Source: Albula goreensis (lineage: Eukaryota; Chordata; Actinopteri; Albuliformes; Albulidae). From it: a DNA stretch of 64,000 nucleotides. The stretch spans positions 7,532,755 through 7,596,754 of the forward strand of contig CM040750.1 of the NCBI GenBank assembly GCA_022829145.1, in the 5' to 3' direction. Shown here piece after piece: positions 54,801 through 59,300 of the stretch (positions within the stretch are counted from its first letter, which is position 1; every line of letters begins with the position of its first letter). Under the pieces are notes generated by a model. That model did no database searches, was not told where the DNA came from, and saw only the letters and a program-made list of their open reading frames with translations. The translations under genes were made by a program, and so were the position numbers.

Positions 54801-55366
54801 GCAAGTGGGCAGAAAAAAATCTATATTAATCTATTAATGTGAATTTAAATAAATCTATATTAATTGCATGTCTGATGAATACCTGATGTGACTGGGGAAC
54901 AGGGAAAACACAAAGCCCCTTCCCTTGCACATTTCTACGACAGCATCAGGCAGTTACATGTTCACTCTGGTCGATACCCGGGATGGATACAACCAGCTGA
55001 ACGACAGGCCTGAACCCCAAACCCTGCGCTGCTTACTGTACAAAAGAATCACGGGGATAAACAAGCACACAGCAACCCCCTCGCCAGAGAAACAATGACT
55101 GCGTACACAGCGTCCATCACGCAGCCAGCGGGAATGCACACGCTCCCGTCGCCGTGACAACTCCCTTCCGTCCGCCTGGCAACCCACGGCGGGTCCTCGA
55201 AATACGATGAACCCCTTACACACAAATGCACAACCATGTACATACAAGTATACCAGTGCACACAAACAGACACACGCATACAGATACACAACGAACACAC
55301 ACGCAAACGAATGCTCGGCCCACCCCACTCACTGTCGCAGATCCTCTTGCAGATAAGCCGATGCAT
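6184..55366 (-). CDS. clasp2: clasp2, CLIP-associating protein 2 (short isoform; 33 coding exons)
   Basis: Microtubule-associated protein that binds the lattice and plus ends, suppresses catastrophe and promotes rescue, and acts at the cell cortex, Golgi and kinetochores. The exon-by-exon translation matches vertebrate CLASP2 more closely than CLASP1, for example in [25 protein letters not shown] and the [10 protein letters not shown] segment. Domain order in the joined product of about 1,275 residues is: Cys-rich basic N-terminus (1-11), linker, TOG2 (about 70-300), Ser/Arg-rich linker with SRIP at about 485-488 and 508-511 (EB-binding SxIP type), TOG3 (about 625-870), linker, and C-terminal domain (about 1040-1250). 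All internal junctions follow GT..AG and agree in phase, except for one missing base in each of two exons and one ambiguous acceptor. TOG1 is absent, as in mammalian beta/gamma isoforms. The feature spans exons and introns; exons are listed separately. Confidence 0.96.
6640..6890 (-). repeat. CT-rich (GA-rich on plus) intron segment
   Basis: Strand-asymmetric purine run on the plus strand (gagagaga, gggagga, gaagga variants), starting just after the exon 32 donor. It creates the long Ser/Leu/Pro open frame seen at 6349-6984 on the minus strand, which is not a gene. Confidence 0.8.
6892..7008 (-). CDS. clasp2: clasp2 exon 32 (C-terminal domain)
   Basis: 117 nt, 39 codons, between GCTGCAG and AAG|GTGTGT. 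Encodes [20 protein letters not shown], then [19 protein letters not shown]. Conserved last helices of the C-terminal domain. Confidence 0.96.
7245..7451 (-). CDS. clasp2: clasp2 exon 31 (C-terminal domain)
   Basis: 207 nt, 69 codons, between TCTCCAG and CAG|GTGGGG. Encodes [20 protein letters not shown], then [20 protein letters not shown] and [26 protein letters not shown] and the [11 protein letters not shown] end are CLASP2-type. Confidence 0.96.
7552..7680 (-). CDS. clasp2: clasp2 exon 30 (C-terminal domain)
   Basis: 129 nt, 43 codons, phase 0 at both ends, between TCTCTCAG and GAG|GTGAGA. Encodes [20 protein letters not shown], then [19 protein letters not shown] and PQKE. Confidence 0.96.
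8142..8329 (-). CDS. clasp2: clasp2 exon 29 (C-terminal domain)
   Basis: 188 nt between TGGCAG and GAA|GTAGGG. Encodes [20 protein letters not shown], then [20 protein letters not shown] and [20 protein letters not shown]. Start of the TOG-like C-terminal domain, which in mammals binds CLIP-170/115, CENP-E, LL5beta and other partners. Confidence 0.96.
8788..8995 (-). CDS. clasp2: clasp2 exon 28 (linker before C-terminal domain)
   Basis: 208 nt between CCCACAG and GAAG|GTAACT. Begins with a Gly-rich stretch, then [40 protein letters not shown] and [11 protein letters not shown]. Matches the LDNKASLLHSMP and SRDYNPYNYSDS segments of CLASP2. Confidence 0.95.
9668..9821 (-). CDS. clasp2: clasp2 exon 27 (linker, IYSSLRG)
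   Basis: 154 nt between CTGCAG and GAG|GTGGGG. Encodes [20 protein letters not shown], then [19 protein letters not shown] and [12 protein letters not shown]. Very close to mammalian CLASP2. Confidence 0.95.
9978..10079 (+). mobile_element. Truncated tRNA-type SINE fragment (candidate)
   Basis: Carries ggcataatggttagggagct (box-A-like), then ggttc/ggattca-like text, ctctggataagagcattttc and taaattcctg, and ends in repeated tgtaatg. The ctctggataagagcrt..taaat..tgtaatgtaatg ending is typical of widespread fish SINE tails. The body is largely missing. Confidence 0.5.
10195..10303 (-). CDS. clasp2: clasp2 exon 26 (linker after TOG3; one base missing)
   Basis: Flanked by CTGGAAG and CAAG|GTAACA. 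Reads [19 protein letters not shown] then SSP, matching mammalian GSPLTRPTPRSPANWSSP. The frame then shifts: the rest of the exon translates as the conserved [14 protein letters not shown] only one frame over. A C is missing from the run at plus-strand 10238-10241. The exon is 109 nt where 110 fits both neighbours. As written, translation stops about 10 codons into the next exon. Confidence 0.92.
11191..11334 (-). CDS. clasp2: clasp2 exon 25 (end of TOG3)
   Basis: 144 nt, 48 codons, between GTTACAG and CAG|GTACCT. Encodes [20 protein letters not shown], then [20 protein letters not shown] and RHSGNPSQ. Conserved end of TOG3, CLASP2-like. Confidence 0.96.
11335..11750. repeat. Degenerate aaccaatcagaga-type repeats filling an intron
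   Basis: The 420-nt intron between exons 24 and 25 holds many variants of accaatcagaga, caatcacaga and gccaattacagaca, beginning at the acceptor of exon 25 (GATTGGTTACAG on the coding strand). The spacing is irregular. Confidence 0.5.
11755..11898 (-). CDS. clasp2: clasp2 exon 24 (TOG3)
   Basis: 144 nt, 48 codons, phase 0 at both ends, between TTACAG and AAG|GTAGGC. Encodes [20 protein letters not shown], then [20 protein letters not shown] and PKSADVRK. The intron upstream carries degenerate copies of this exon's first bases and acceptor. Confidence 0.96.
11883..12560 (-). repeat. Degenerate array copying a 3' splice site and exon start
   Basis: Plus-strand copies of tatggccaccttcacctgta followed by atgacaaacaaacac occur at about 11883 (the real exon edge), 11956, 12025, 12087, 12160, 12220, 12295 and 12532, spaced roughly 60-75 bp apart up to 12295. 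On the coding strand the copies near 11970, 12050 and 12310 keep an AG|GTG acceptor-like core; the copy near 12235 has lost it (ACATGTG). Between copies lie AT-rich attactac and tattac blocks. Confidence 0.7.
13943..14065. repeat. Inverted repeat / long hairpin
   Basis: A 17-bp perfect arm, tataaaattgcttcccc at 13943-13959, pairs with ggggaagcaattttata at 14049-14065. A further gccac/gtggc pairing and imperfect inner complementarity follow (tgcttgg..cacac against gtgtgcaagca). It lies deep in the large intron between exons 23 and 24. Confidence 0.75.
14280..14345 (+). repeat. (GTT)n and GGGTGG-rich simple sequence
   Basis: Repeated gttgtt followed by gggagggaggagggagggtg-type G runs. It sits 220 bp from the inverted repeat. 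Confidence 0.8.
17363..17441 (-). CDS. clasp2: clasp2 exon 23 (TOG3)
   Basis: 79 nt between TCCACAG and AAG|GTGGGT. Encodes [20 protein letters not shown] then [15 protein letters not shown] is CLASP2-type (CLASP1 has DSFPFDQQF). Confidence 0.96.
17838..17930 (-). mobile_element. SINE/LINE tail fragment in reverse orientation (candidate)
   Basis: Plus strand reads aggcatttagcagatgctaa then aatccagagtgactcacaa, the reverse complement of the ctctggataagagcgtctgc..taaatgcc tail common in fish repeats. Confidence 0.5.
18104..18267 (-). CDS. clasp2: clasp2 exon 22 (TOG3)
   Basis: 164 nt between CCTCACAG and ACAAG|GTTTGC. Encodes [20 protein letters not shown], then [20 protein letters not shown] and [14 protein letters not shown]. 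This is the central TOG3 helices. The donor GTTTGC is weaker than the others, but the split Arg codon fits. Confidence 0.96.
18268..21904. other. Intron between clasp2 exons 21 and 22, unremarkable part
   Basis: AT-rich intron. It contains one copy of an interspersed repeat at about 19628-19700 and no credible exon. Open frames here are short and lack homology. Confidence 0.65.
19622..19705 (+). repeat. Interspersed repeat copy 1
   Basis: Shares gctgg..agcagcgagactgataag, tttaaccactttaccccct and ggtgaggctgacccaaatt with copies at about 41090-41165 and 60068-60180. All three are in the same orientation. Family not recognised. Confidence 0.5.
21905..22592. repeat. 22-23-bp minisatellite reaching the exon 21 donor
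   Basis: About 25-30 degenerate copies of tggccagtcttggggtgggtgat. Variation is mostly at the ends of the unit. The last copy ends at about 22585, within some 10 nt of the 5' splice site. Open frames through this region (for example the Pro/His-rich one at 21823-22125 on the minus strand) are products of the repeat. Confidence 0.88.
22596..22659 (-). CDS. clasp2: clasp2 exon 21 (TOG3)
   Basis: 64 nt between TTCACAG and AAG|GTACAA. Encodes [20 protein letters not shown] then K. Matches mammalian CLASP2. The donor lies at the edge of a 22-23-bp minisatellite. Confidence 0.95.
23480..23724 (-). CDS. clasp2: clasp2 exon 20 (start of TOG3)
   Basis: 245 nt, the longest coding exon, between CCTTTAG and CTCAG|GTGCTC. 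Encodes [20 protein letters not shown], then [19 protein letters not shown] and [29 protein letters not shown] distinguishes CLASP2 from CLASP1. The NWSERKEGL helix opens TOG3. Confidence 0.96.
24426..24600. repeat. GT/GGGTGG-rich degenerate minisatellite near the exon 19 donor
   Basis: Repeated gggtggggct, gtgggtggag and atgggtgg blocks at roughly 25-bp spacing. It ends about 40 nt from the 5' splice site of exon 19. Confidence 0.6.
24642..24741 (-). CDS. clasp2: clasp2 exon 19 ([10 protein letters not shown]; one base missing)
   Basis: Flanked by CTCCTCAG and CTCTA|GTATGT. Reads [30 protein letters not shown], and then QML instead of the conserved ADAL. One extra G in GCCTTGCAGATG would give ALADAL and restore phase with the next exon (KKPARRRYE). 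As written, the junction creates a TAA stop. The exon is 100 nt where 101 is expected. Confidence 0.9.
24849..24890 (+). repeat. (CA)n microsatellite
   Basis: About 20 uninterrupted AC units, roughly 110 nt upstream of the exon 19 acceptor on the coding strand. Confidence 0.97.
25673..25735 (-). CDS. clasp2: clasp2 exon 18 (linker, SRHHSRSTG)
   Basis: 63 nt between TTCCAG and ACAG|GTGAAG. Encodes [20 protein letters not shown], matching the mammalian [15 protein letters not shown] segment. Phase fits both sides (LA|S and G|GT). Confidence 0.93.
25745..25915. repeat. 34-bp minisatellite just upstream of the exon 18 acceptor
   Basis: About 4.5 copies of gagcccacagaaccacacag followed by agctggccccagaa. 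Unit starts lie near 25772, 25806, 25840 and 25874. It begins within about 10 nt of the acceptor of exon 18. Confidence 0.8.
26485..26634. repeat. GC-rich degenerate minisatellite next to the exon 17 donor
   Basis: Copies of agccctcagggtggggct occur near 26517, 26578 and 26607, and ggagcctagacctt occurs twice near 26538-26566. The last copy ends about 10 nt from the 5' splice site of exon 17. Confidence 0.6.
26635..26742 (-). CDS. clasp2: clasp2 exon 17 (second SxIP motif)
   Basis: 108 nt between CTTCAG and CTCG|GTGAGT. Encodes [20 protein letters not shown], then [15 protein letters not shown]. Carries the second SRIP motif. Together with exon 16 it forms the plus-end tracking segment. Confidence 0.95.
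27000..29862. other. Intron between clasp2 exons 16 and 17
   Basis: Apart from the degenerate Tc1-like remnant, nothing with coding or RNA-gene character is visible. An exon-like AG..GTAAGG segment at 29135-29180 does not keep the frame. Confidence 0.6.
27140..27935. mobile_element. Degenerate Tc1-like or MITE-type element (candidate)
   Basis: attggcaccctt at 27174-27185 and its exact inverted copy aagggtgccaat at 27896-27907 resemble the inner terminal-repeat motif of fish Tc1 elements (the same core occurs in the element at 48334-48903). No recognisable transposase reading frame is left between them. Confidence 0.45.
29863..30033 (-). CDS. clasp2: clasp2 exon 16 (first SxIP motif)
   Basis: 171 nt, acceptor CCCCCAG, donor GTAG|GTAAGC. 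Encodes [19 protein letters not shown], then [24 protein letters not shown] with surrounding basic and Ser residues is the EB1-binding SxIP pattern. The adjacent Ser cluster corresponds to the GSK3-regulated region known in mammalian CLASPs. A second GTAGGT donor 4 nt upstream is weaker and would remove Val from the conserved RLSVAR. Confidence 0.95.
30034..32887. other. Intron between clasp2 exons 15 and 16
   Basis: Holds a GA-rich stretch at about 30860-31020, a poly-T at 32393-32411 and a poly-A at 32664-32682. A 22-nt exon-like segment lies at 31028-31049. No other credible exon. Confidence 0.65.
32888..32995 (-). CDS. clasp2: clasp2 exon 15 (basic linker, [13 protein letters not shown])
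   Basis: 108 nt between TTTTAG and CAAC|GTACGT. Encodes [19 protein letters not shown], then [31 protein letters not shown] is the CLASP2 sequence preceding the SxIP region. The array GTACGTACGT at the donor leaves a second possible donor 4 nt downstream; the first fits the phase. Confidence 0.94.
34006..34023 (-). CDS. clasp2: clasp2 microexon of 18 nt (GSMSDDG)
   Basis: Flanked by TGTTTAG and GATG|GTAAGG. With split codons it reads G-SMSDD-G, aligned with TASEDG of a mammalian CLASP2 isoform and followed, as there, by RLRT/RVRA. The phase (two bases in, one out) fits the microexon before and the exon after. Confidence 0.86.
34782..34805 (-). CDS. clasp2: clasp2 microexon of 24 nt (DESSDKTDG)
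   Basis: Flanked by ACTAAAG and GATG|GTAAGA. With split codons it reads DESSDKTDG, aligned with EDTSDKLDG of a mammalian CLASP2 isoform. Its length is a multiple of three and its phase matches both sides, so it can be included or skipped without shifting the frame. A CT-rich tract of about 70 nt precedes it on the coding strand. Confidence 0.88.
34864..34929 (+). repeat. GA-rich simple repeat (CT tract on the coding strand)
   Basis: Near-pure purine run of gagaga and gaaag on the plus strand. On the coding strand it is a CT tract about 60-125 nt upstream of the 24-nt microexon, the place and composition where PTB-type repressors bind regulated exons (inference). Confidence 0.85.
35218..35399 (-). 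repeat. 41-bp tandem array copying an exon end and its 5' splice site
   Basis: About 4.4 units, each 18 nt of exon-like sequence ending in CCCTGG (CCCTCA in one unit) followed by 23 nt of intron-like sequence. Exon-like parts lie at 35382-35399 (the real exon end), 35341-35358, 35300-35317, 35259-35276 and 35218-35235. The second and third copies are followed by GTAAGA and the fifth by GTAAAC. The fourth has lost its GT. Three copies are also preceded by AG. Spacers of 23 nt are too short to be spliced as vertebrate introns. Confidence 0.85.
35382..35525 (-). CDS. clasp2: clasp2 exon 12 (Ser/Arg linker, SDIDVNA motif)
   Basis: Reads [20 protein letters not shown], then a Gly/Ser/Arg-rich stretch ending [11 protein letters not shown], as in CLASP2. 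I placed the start at 35525 (CCACAG|TCACC) because it is the only one in phase with the previous exon. A better-looking acceptor, CCCACCAG, would start the exon at 35539, but then one base would have to be missing. The donor CTGG|GTAAGAG is the first of a tandem series of donor-like copies. Confidence 0.82.
36818..36858 (-). CDS. clasp2: clasp2 exon 11 (Ser/Arg linker)
   Basis: 41 nt between CACAG and GAG|GTAAGT. With split codons it reads [14 protein letters not shown], matching mammalian CLASP2 NRPFSSKWS..AGR. It ends with one base of the next codon, a phase that does not fit the strongest acceptor of the following exon. Confidence 0.88.
37417..37584 (-). CDS. clasp2: clasp2 exon 10 (end of TOG2, start of Ser-rich linker)
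   Basis: 168 nt, acceptor CCACAG, donor CTAAA|GTAAGA. Begins [18 protein letters not shown] and continues into [20 protein letters not shown], the conserved start of the Ser/Arg-rich linker. [10 protein letters not shown] is CLASP2-like. Confidence 0.95.
37585..40662. other. Intron between clasp2 exons 9 and 10
   Basis: Unique-looking intron sequence. A short duplication of gagggctctat lies at 38350-38392. No exon, RNA gene or transposon recognised. Confidence 0.6.
40663..40740 (-). CDS. clasp2: clasp2 exon 9 (TOG2)
   Basis: 78 nt, acceptor CCCTCAG after a long CT tract, donor AAA|GTAAGT. Encodes [20 protein letters not shown] then RVEAR, a CLASP2-type form (CLASP1 has HISVLAE at this place). 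Confidence 0.95.
40890..41085. repeat. Degenerate tandem repeat of about 75-80 bp (2-3 copies)
   Basis: Units share tctggaattacaattacctg, cagcagtgtca..gact..aattagtca and ctacagcagtgttcc. It ends next to the interspersed repeat copy at 41088. It lies in the intron upstream of exon 9. Confidence 0.65.
41088..41167 (+). repeat. Interspersed repeat copy 2
   Basis: Reads gacgctgctaaagagtgatg, agactaacaaacttaaccct and attccctggtgaggccgagc. Aligns with the copies near 19.63 kb and 60.07 kb. Confidence 0.5.
41270..41329 (-). CDS. clasp2: clasp2 exon 8 (TOG2)
   Basis: 60 nt between GCACAG and AAG|GTGAGT. Encodes [19 protein letters not shown]. The [13 protein letters not shown] segment is invariant in vertebrate CLASPs. 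The flanking Arg codons are split across both junctions in agreement. Confidence 0.95.
42282..42352 (-). CDS. clasp2: clasp2 exon 7 (TOG2)
   Basis: 71 nt. Encodes [19 protein letters not shown] then VAVR, a highly conserved TOG2 helix pair. The acceptor is TCTCTACAG, and its pyrimidine-rich stretch is continued upstream by a GT dinucleotide repeat on the coding strand (plus-strand AC repeat at 42361-42379). The donor is GAG|GTGAGT. Confidence 0.95.
42361..42379 (+). repeat. (AC)n microsatellite inside the exon 7 polypyrimidine region
   Basis: On the coding strand this is a GT run ending about 9 nt from the exon 7 acceptor. Confidence 0.95.
42687..42822 (-). CDS. clasp2: clasp2 exon 6 (TOG2)
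   Basis: 136 nt, acceptor GAGCAG, donor CGG|GTGAGT. Encodes [18 protein letters not shown], then [18 protein letters not shown] and VSAIRFIIR. Phase fits both neighbouring exons (GC|C and phase 0). Confidence 0.96.
43015..43290. repeat. Degenerate tandem repeat with unit like gctacatttcagctacagta
   Basis: About 8 variants of tacatttcagctatg/gtac, spaced 20-50 bp apart, lie in the intron between exons 5 and 6, beginning about 75 nt after the exon 5 donor on the coding strand. Confidence 0.7.
43365..43510 (-). CDS. clasp2: clasp2 exon 5 (TOG2)
   Basis: 146 nt, acceptor CTGCAG, donor GGC|GTGAGT. Encodes [20 protein letters not shown], then [19 protein letters not shown] and VVREACITV, the HEAT-repeat core of TOG2. 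Residues follow mammalian CLASP2 closely. Confidence 0.96.
43511..45867. other. Intron between clasp2 exons 4 and 5, non-repeat part
   Basis: No exon or RNA gene recognised. Short open frames here lack homology that I can see. Confidence 0.6.
45868..46287. repeat. 30-bp minisatellite with 90-bp higher-order repeat at the exon 4 donor
   Basis: About 14 copies of gtcaaagcactgagctactc followed by actaacatta-type text. Between about 45985 and 46255 the copies fall into three-unit (90-bp) blocks that resemble one another more than adjacent units do. The last unit runs into the exon 4 donor. On the coding strand several copies contain GTGAGTAAC, a good 5' splice site match, beside the real GTAAGTAGC. 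Confidence 0.88.
46273..46365 (-). CDS. clasp2: clasp2 exon 4 (TOG2, first helices)
   Basis: 93 nt, 31 codons, phase 0 at both ends, flanked by CACAG and GCG|GTAAGT. Contains [18 protein letters not shown] and the conserved [13 protein letters not shown] loop of CLASP TOG2. Its donor sits at the edge of a 30-bp tandem array (see repeat at 45868..46287). Confidence 0.95.
47757..47833 (-). CDS. clasp2: clasp2 exon 3 (entry into TOG2)
   Basis: 77 nt between CCCAG and CAG|GTACAG. Encodes [18 protein letters not shown] then TDVPTVQ, the conserved segment leading into TOG2. Ends in phase 0, matching the IYSTRDLED start of the next exon. Confidence 0.94.
48334..48903 (-). mobile_element. Internally deleted Tc1/mariner-type transposon
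   Basis: Terminal inverted repeats: cagtgcactccacaaacatt then ggcacccctgat at the left, and the inverted match ending aatatttgtggagggcactg at the right. A TA dinucleotide flanks both ends (48332-48333 and 48904-48905), the usual Tc1 target duplication. Only about 570 bp remain of the usual 1.3-1.6 kb. Confidence 0.88.
48412..48597 (-). pseudogene. Tc1 transposase N-terminal fragment (broken)
   Basis: Reads [20 protein letters not shown], then SGHGYKKM and [18 protein letters not shown]. This is the start of a Tc1-family transposase with its helix-turn-helix region, but with a short internal deletion and no catalytic DDE domain. It lies inside the deleted element and cannot encode a functional enzyme. 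Confidence 0.85.
49085..49268. repeat. 50-bp minisatellite (3 full copies plus a partial)
   Basis: Units start at about 49118, 49168 and 49218: ttgatgtcaggacacagcag, gattgactctgctgattgga, ggtttggatg. Divergence between copies is a few bases. Confidence 0.9.
49269..54618. other. Large intron between clasp2 exons 2 and 3, non-repeat part
   Basis: AT-rich, with a GC-richer island at about 50400-50620 that has no recognisable exon. A 136-codon open frame at 52180-52590 (+) has no homology I recognise and lacks a coding-like setting. Confidence 0.55.
54619..54762 (-). CDS. clasp2: clasp2 exon 2 (linker before TOG2)
   Basis: 144 nt, preceded by CCCCAG and followed by G|GTACCG. Translation begins [16 protein letters not shown], nearly identical to mammalian CLASP2, then a basic Ala/Pro/Ser linker ending TGAKIG. 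Phase fits both the short first exon (A|AT) and the next exon (G|GT). In the long isoform this exon would instead follow TOG1 exons, so it is the common exon where the two start sites converge. Confidence 0.93.
55333..55366 (-). CDS. clasp2: clasp2 alternative first coding exon (short isoform N-terminus)
   Basis: Encodes [11 protein letters not shown] plus one base, then donor A|GTGAGT. The remembered mammalian short-isoform start is [12 protein letters not shown] followed by [11 protein letters not shown], and the next exon here supplies [11 protein letters not shown]. The two Cys among basic residues resemble N-terminal palmitoylation signals, which would favour membrane or Golgi association (inference). 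The ATG was chosen by this homology. The frame stays open upstream to another ATG at 55645, so an extended start cannot be excluded from sequence alone. Confidence 0.9.
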
Positions 55367-55830
55367 GCCTTCGGCAGGTTGAGGGAGGGTGGGGGGGTTC
55401 CAGGCAACCCCCCCGTCAGCGAACCCAGTCCCCCCTAAAACGAGCTTACATGGCCAGGTGTGCGGCTGGAAGGCAGAGCGAACCCCAAAATATCCCTGCC
55501 CAACACACCCTTCGTCCTGGATTGTGCCGGCATTTTCTCCACCCCCTTCCTCACTCTTGTCTCTCTCTCCTTCCCCTCCTTTCTCTCTCGCTCTCGCTCT
55601 CCCTTCTCTCACACATGCCCCTCCCCTTTGTAGTTGTGTGACCAATCAGCTGCTGGGTGACATCACCTTGCAGCCAGTGCGGGCCCGGCAGGGCTCTACC
55701 TCTTTTGAATGCTAATGAGTTGACGGCCACGGACGAAAGAAACCCCGAATGAATCTGGCAGGGAGCAGCGGAAGGGGGGTTGCCAGAGTGGGGGATAAAA
55801 TCCCCCCCGTCTCTGGAGCACTGCTCTGCC
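55367..55830 (-). promoter_or_regulatory. Probable 5' UTR and promoter of the short clasp2 isoform
   Basis: This is the GC-richer DNA directly upstream of the alternative first exon. It holds a perfect NF-Y type box, ACCAATCAG, at 55641-55649, and a CRE-like TGACATCA at 55658-55665. A CT/GA-rich tract lies at 55545-55620 and an octamer-like ATGCTAAT near 55710. A short perfect inverted repeat (GGGGGAT..ATCCCCC) lies at 55790-55806. The transcription start cannot be placed by eye. The region up to the CA-rich array at 55989 is the natural candidate for the core promoter. Confidence 0.5.
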
Positions 55831-55988
55831 CCTCGATCGCACCACGACGGCACAGGAATAAAAACAAAGGCAGTGCGCTGGCCTCCGCCCACGGCCGTCA
55901 GACACGCCCAGCGGCTCTTTGTACGCAGCCTCTCTCTCAACTCTGCATGTGGGCGAGGCGATGTGGCGGGCTTGTGATGGCAGCAGCA

Positions 55989-56375
55989 GCAAAAAAAAAA
56001 CACACACAAAAACACATGCATGCACACATATACACACACACAAAAAACACACACACACACGCATGCACACATGTACACACACACAAAAACACACACACAC
56101 GCATGCACACATATACACACACACACAAAAACACACACACGCATGCACACATATACACACACACAAAAACACACACACACACGCACATACAAACTCACAA
56201 ATACACACACGCACACATATACACACATACACACACACGCACAGACACACACAAATACACACAAAAACACACACACGCACACTTAAATACACACACACAT
56301 GCACACATATACACACATACAAATACATACACACACACACATACACACATACGCACACACACATGCAGACTTGCT
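55989..56375 (+). repeat. CA-rich array with a higher-order unit of about 38 bp
   Basis: Alternating purine-pyrimidine sequence built on cacacacgcatgcacacata, tacacacacaca and aaaa. The gcatgcacacat core recurs about every 35-38 bp at the left end and decays rightwards. Open frames of up to 300 codons across it are artefacts of the repeat. It lies about 620-1000 bp upstream of the short-isoform ATG. Confidence 0.93.
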
Positions 56376-59300
56376 AGCGCACACTGCAGTTTGCAGACAA
56401 ACAAAATTTGTGCAAACACACATCCAAGGGCACACATGTGCCCATTAATTCACACACATACCTTGACATCCGTGCATGTCTACTCAAGCATGTTTATGTG
56501 CACACACGCGTTCGTGCGCGCGCACACACACACAAAAGCAGAAAGGCGGAAAAACAAAAGCACAATGATGCTAAAATACTGGCTACCAGAAGCACTCACA
56601 GTAACAGTACGATGGCCAATTAGAGATCAAATATTTATACGCCAGACATCATTAACATAATTACAGCATGGGTCACATAAGCTTTTTGTGAATCATTATC
56701 TTTTTATTAGCCCTATTCATACTCTTTTGATGACAAAAATACTGTTTACAAATGATAAAGGCCAAAATATAACACAATTTTAGTGTGAGATGTCAGACCA
56801 GCTACATATCATAAATATATTCTGTAGCATTAATTATGAAATAAATGTTTGTCAAAGTATTATATTATAAGCACTAATTATCACCCAGCCATCCACTAGA
56901 ATTCTTCAACCAAGGTATCATTTTTCAATTAAATAATTTTCGAATTAAACTGCAAAACGTAAACAAAAGCCAGATATAAACCCCCCCCAAACAAACCAGC
57001 CAAATGTGATACTAATCAAAAAAGTACACATAACAGTAAACAAGGCCAAGATAGAACACCATAGTGCTAGTTATTGTGTCATAGTGGCAAAAGCAAACTT
57101 TCATATGCTAATAATCCAATATTAACTAAAGTAAACAATGCAAGCCTTGGAGCAGTTTTATGCATTGACATTCTATAAAATTTGACTGGTACTTATTTAC
57201 TTCCAAAACCGCTCACTGATAATTAAACAATTAACGTTCCCTGGATAGTAATTATACTCCACTTAAAATGCAAAATTATTATCAACAGGGAAACAGTGAT
57301 TTGTCATGTTTGGCATGGAAATTCAGGTCACAGAAACACTTTCAGTTGCACAAATTTACCCAGGAAACAGAAAAACCTGCAGTGATATAAACACATGTAA
57401 ACATACTATGCAGTAGCAGTGGAGTACATCATTTAACCTTCAGATCTGTCAGTATTCCTCTATTATGACATCATTGGGTAACAATAAAATATACACTCAA
57501 TATCAATATAGGTCAACTGACCATAATCAAATAAATGTCTATACACTGTTTGATGTGGATATGACTCTGTTAACTTGAAACAAAATCACAAATGGGCAGA
57601 TACAATATAAAATGCTACTATTCCTACAAAACAAAAATACCAACTAAATAATGTTTTCGTAACCGATCCACCATAGATAAGCTTATATTTCTCATATGGA
57701 AAGAAAAAAACAAACCATATGTTTATCTGTTCCAGACAAAATAATCCATGACATTCCGATCAATAACCTGAGAGCTGTTAAATTTGTATCAAGGTTATGG
57801 TTTTTTCCACACTGACAAAGACATGGCACAGGGGTAGAGTAATGAAAAAAATCAATAAATAAATGAATTGTTACCGACCTACAATGAAACACAAACGCAC
57901 AAATACACATGAGCAAATTCACACAAACACAAGTATCCAGACACATGTACACATGACAGACACATGTGGACACCTACTAAGCTATACAGATGAAATTTTC
58001 TATATGTATACATTAGAAATGGGTGCAGTTTAAACTGTACACAAAAATCATTACCCATTTTTTCCATACCATTATTCCTCATTCAACATTAATATTTATG
58101 TGTGTATATTTATATAGATAGGCAATAGCATATTAATTTGAATGACAAGCATGGAAGTTGATATCTGAGCAAGTTATTACCAAAATTCAGCAATGGAGGC
58201 AAAATGACCAGTTGTAGACATGTCGGTTAAACTAAAGCATGAACATATTTTAATATTTTAAGTTGTCTATTTAATAACTATTGTAATTATTATTGTTATT
58301 ACTGTTGTGTTTGTATTTGAAGCTTACAAGAAAGCCAACTGTGAAATTTATAGAAATTTAAAAGGTACATCATTAAAAAAGTATGTCATTACTATTATCA
58401 ATTATGATAGCACTTATGCCATAGTTAAACACGGTTAATTGCCAATACTTAAAGTGTAAATATCCACTAAAATTTGCCCTAACAAGTGCCCATCCCTAAT
58501 ATATATTTCACCAATTTTTGTTTTTGCAAGTATCCCTTCCCCTGCCTGAACTGAATAGTGGGTTCAATCAGTCCCACTGAATGGCTGGCCTCTTTGGGAG
58601 GAGGAAACCGTGACATTTGACAGCTGATGGTCACATGGCGACCAGACATGGCTTGTTTTCACACTGTAGATTGGGACACCAATTACATAATTGCCTGGCC
58701 ATTGGAGGATCACAAGGTCAACATACGATCAGGTCTGATGGACAGCAGTTTCATAGAGGAATTTTTACTGGCTTGCTGCCTAAATTTCCCTGCTGTCATT
58801 AGAGCTGTGGGATATACAAATTTACTGCAAACAGGCCAATGGAAAGCCTCTATGTTGCTGTCATTAAAGCAATTTGATGTTCTGGAAACCACTGGGAGCG
58901 AATGTCTGACATACACCAATGGAATACACATACTAACATCAGAATCCGGACAATGACGAGACACAATTCTTCTGAATATATTGCGGCCTATCTTTGTAAA
59001 CTATCTTCTCCAACTATAAAGGACTTGTGGAAGTAAATGGGTCACTAATGTCCACTAGGTGTGCACCATAACCTTTAAAACCTAGCATCAGTGTTGCACT
59101 GTAAGCACTAGTTTCATACTGTTACAATCAGTGAAACACTGATTTGGGTAGCAAGCATGCGCCTTAGGGTTGCATTGCTAGATTCATTGTTGCATTGAGA
59201 GCAAAAGTGTTACTGTACTGAGGAGAAAAGGAACATTCTGTTCCTGTATTTGTGACAACGAAACTGAATTACTATTTACCAGGCATGTACACTTAGAACC

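Noticed and set aside
6184..55366. Assignment to CLASP1 instead of CLASP2
   Set aside because: A few residues are CLASP1-like ([19 protein letters not shown]), but the short first exon, exons 9, 10, 16, 20, 23 and 26 and the linker segments follow CLASP2.
55749..56660. Open frames of 150-300 codons rich in His/Thr (plus) or Cys/Val (minus)
   Set aside because: They are translations of the CA-rich array; no start context, homology or codon bias supports a protein.
58627..58956. 109-codon plus-strand open frame
   Set aside because: No recognised homology or repeat borders. Kept only as an unexplained frame; I could not support a gene call.
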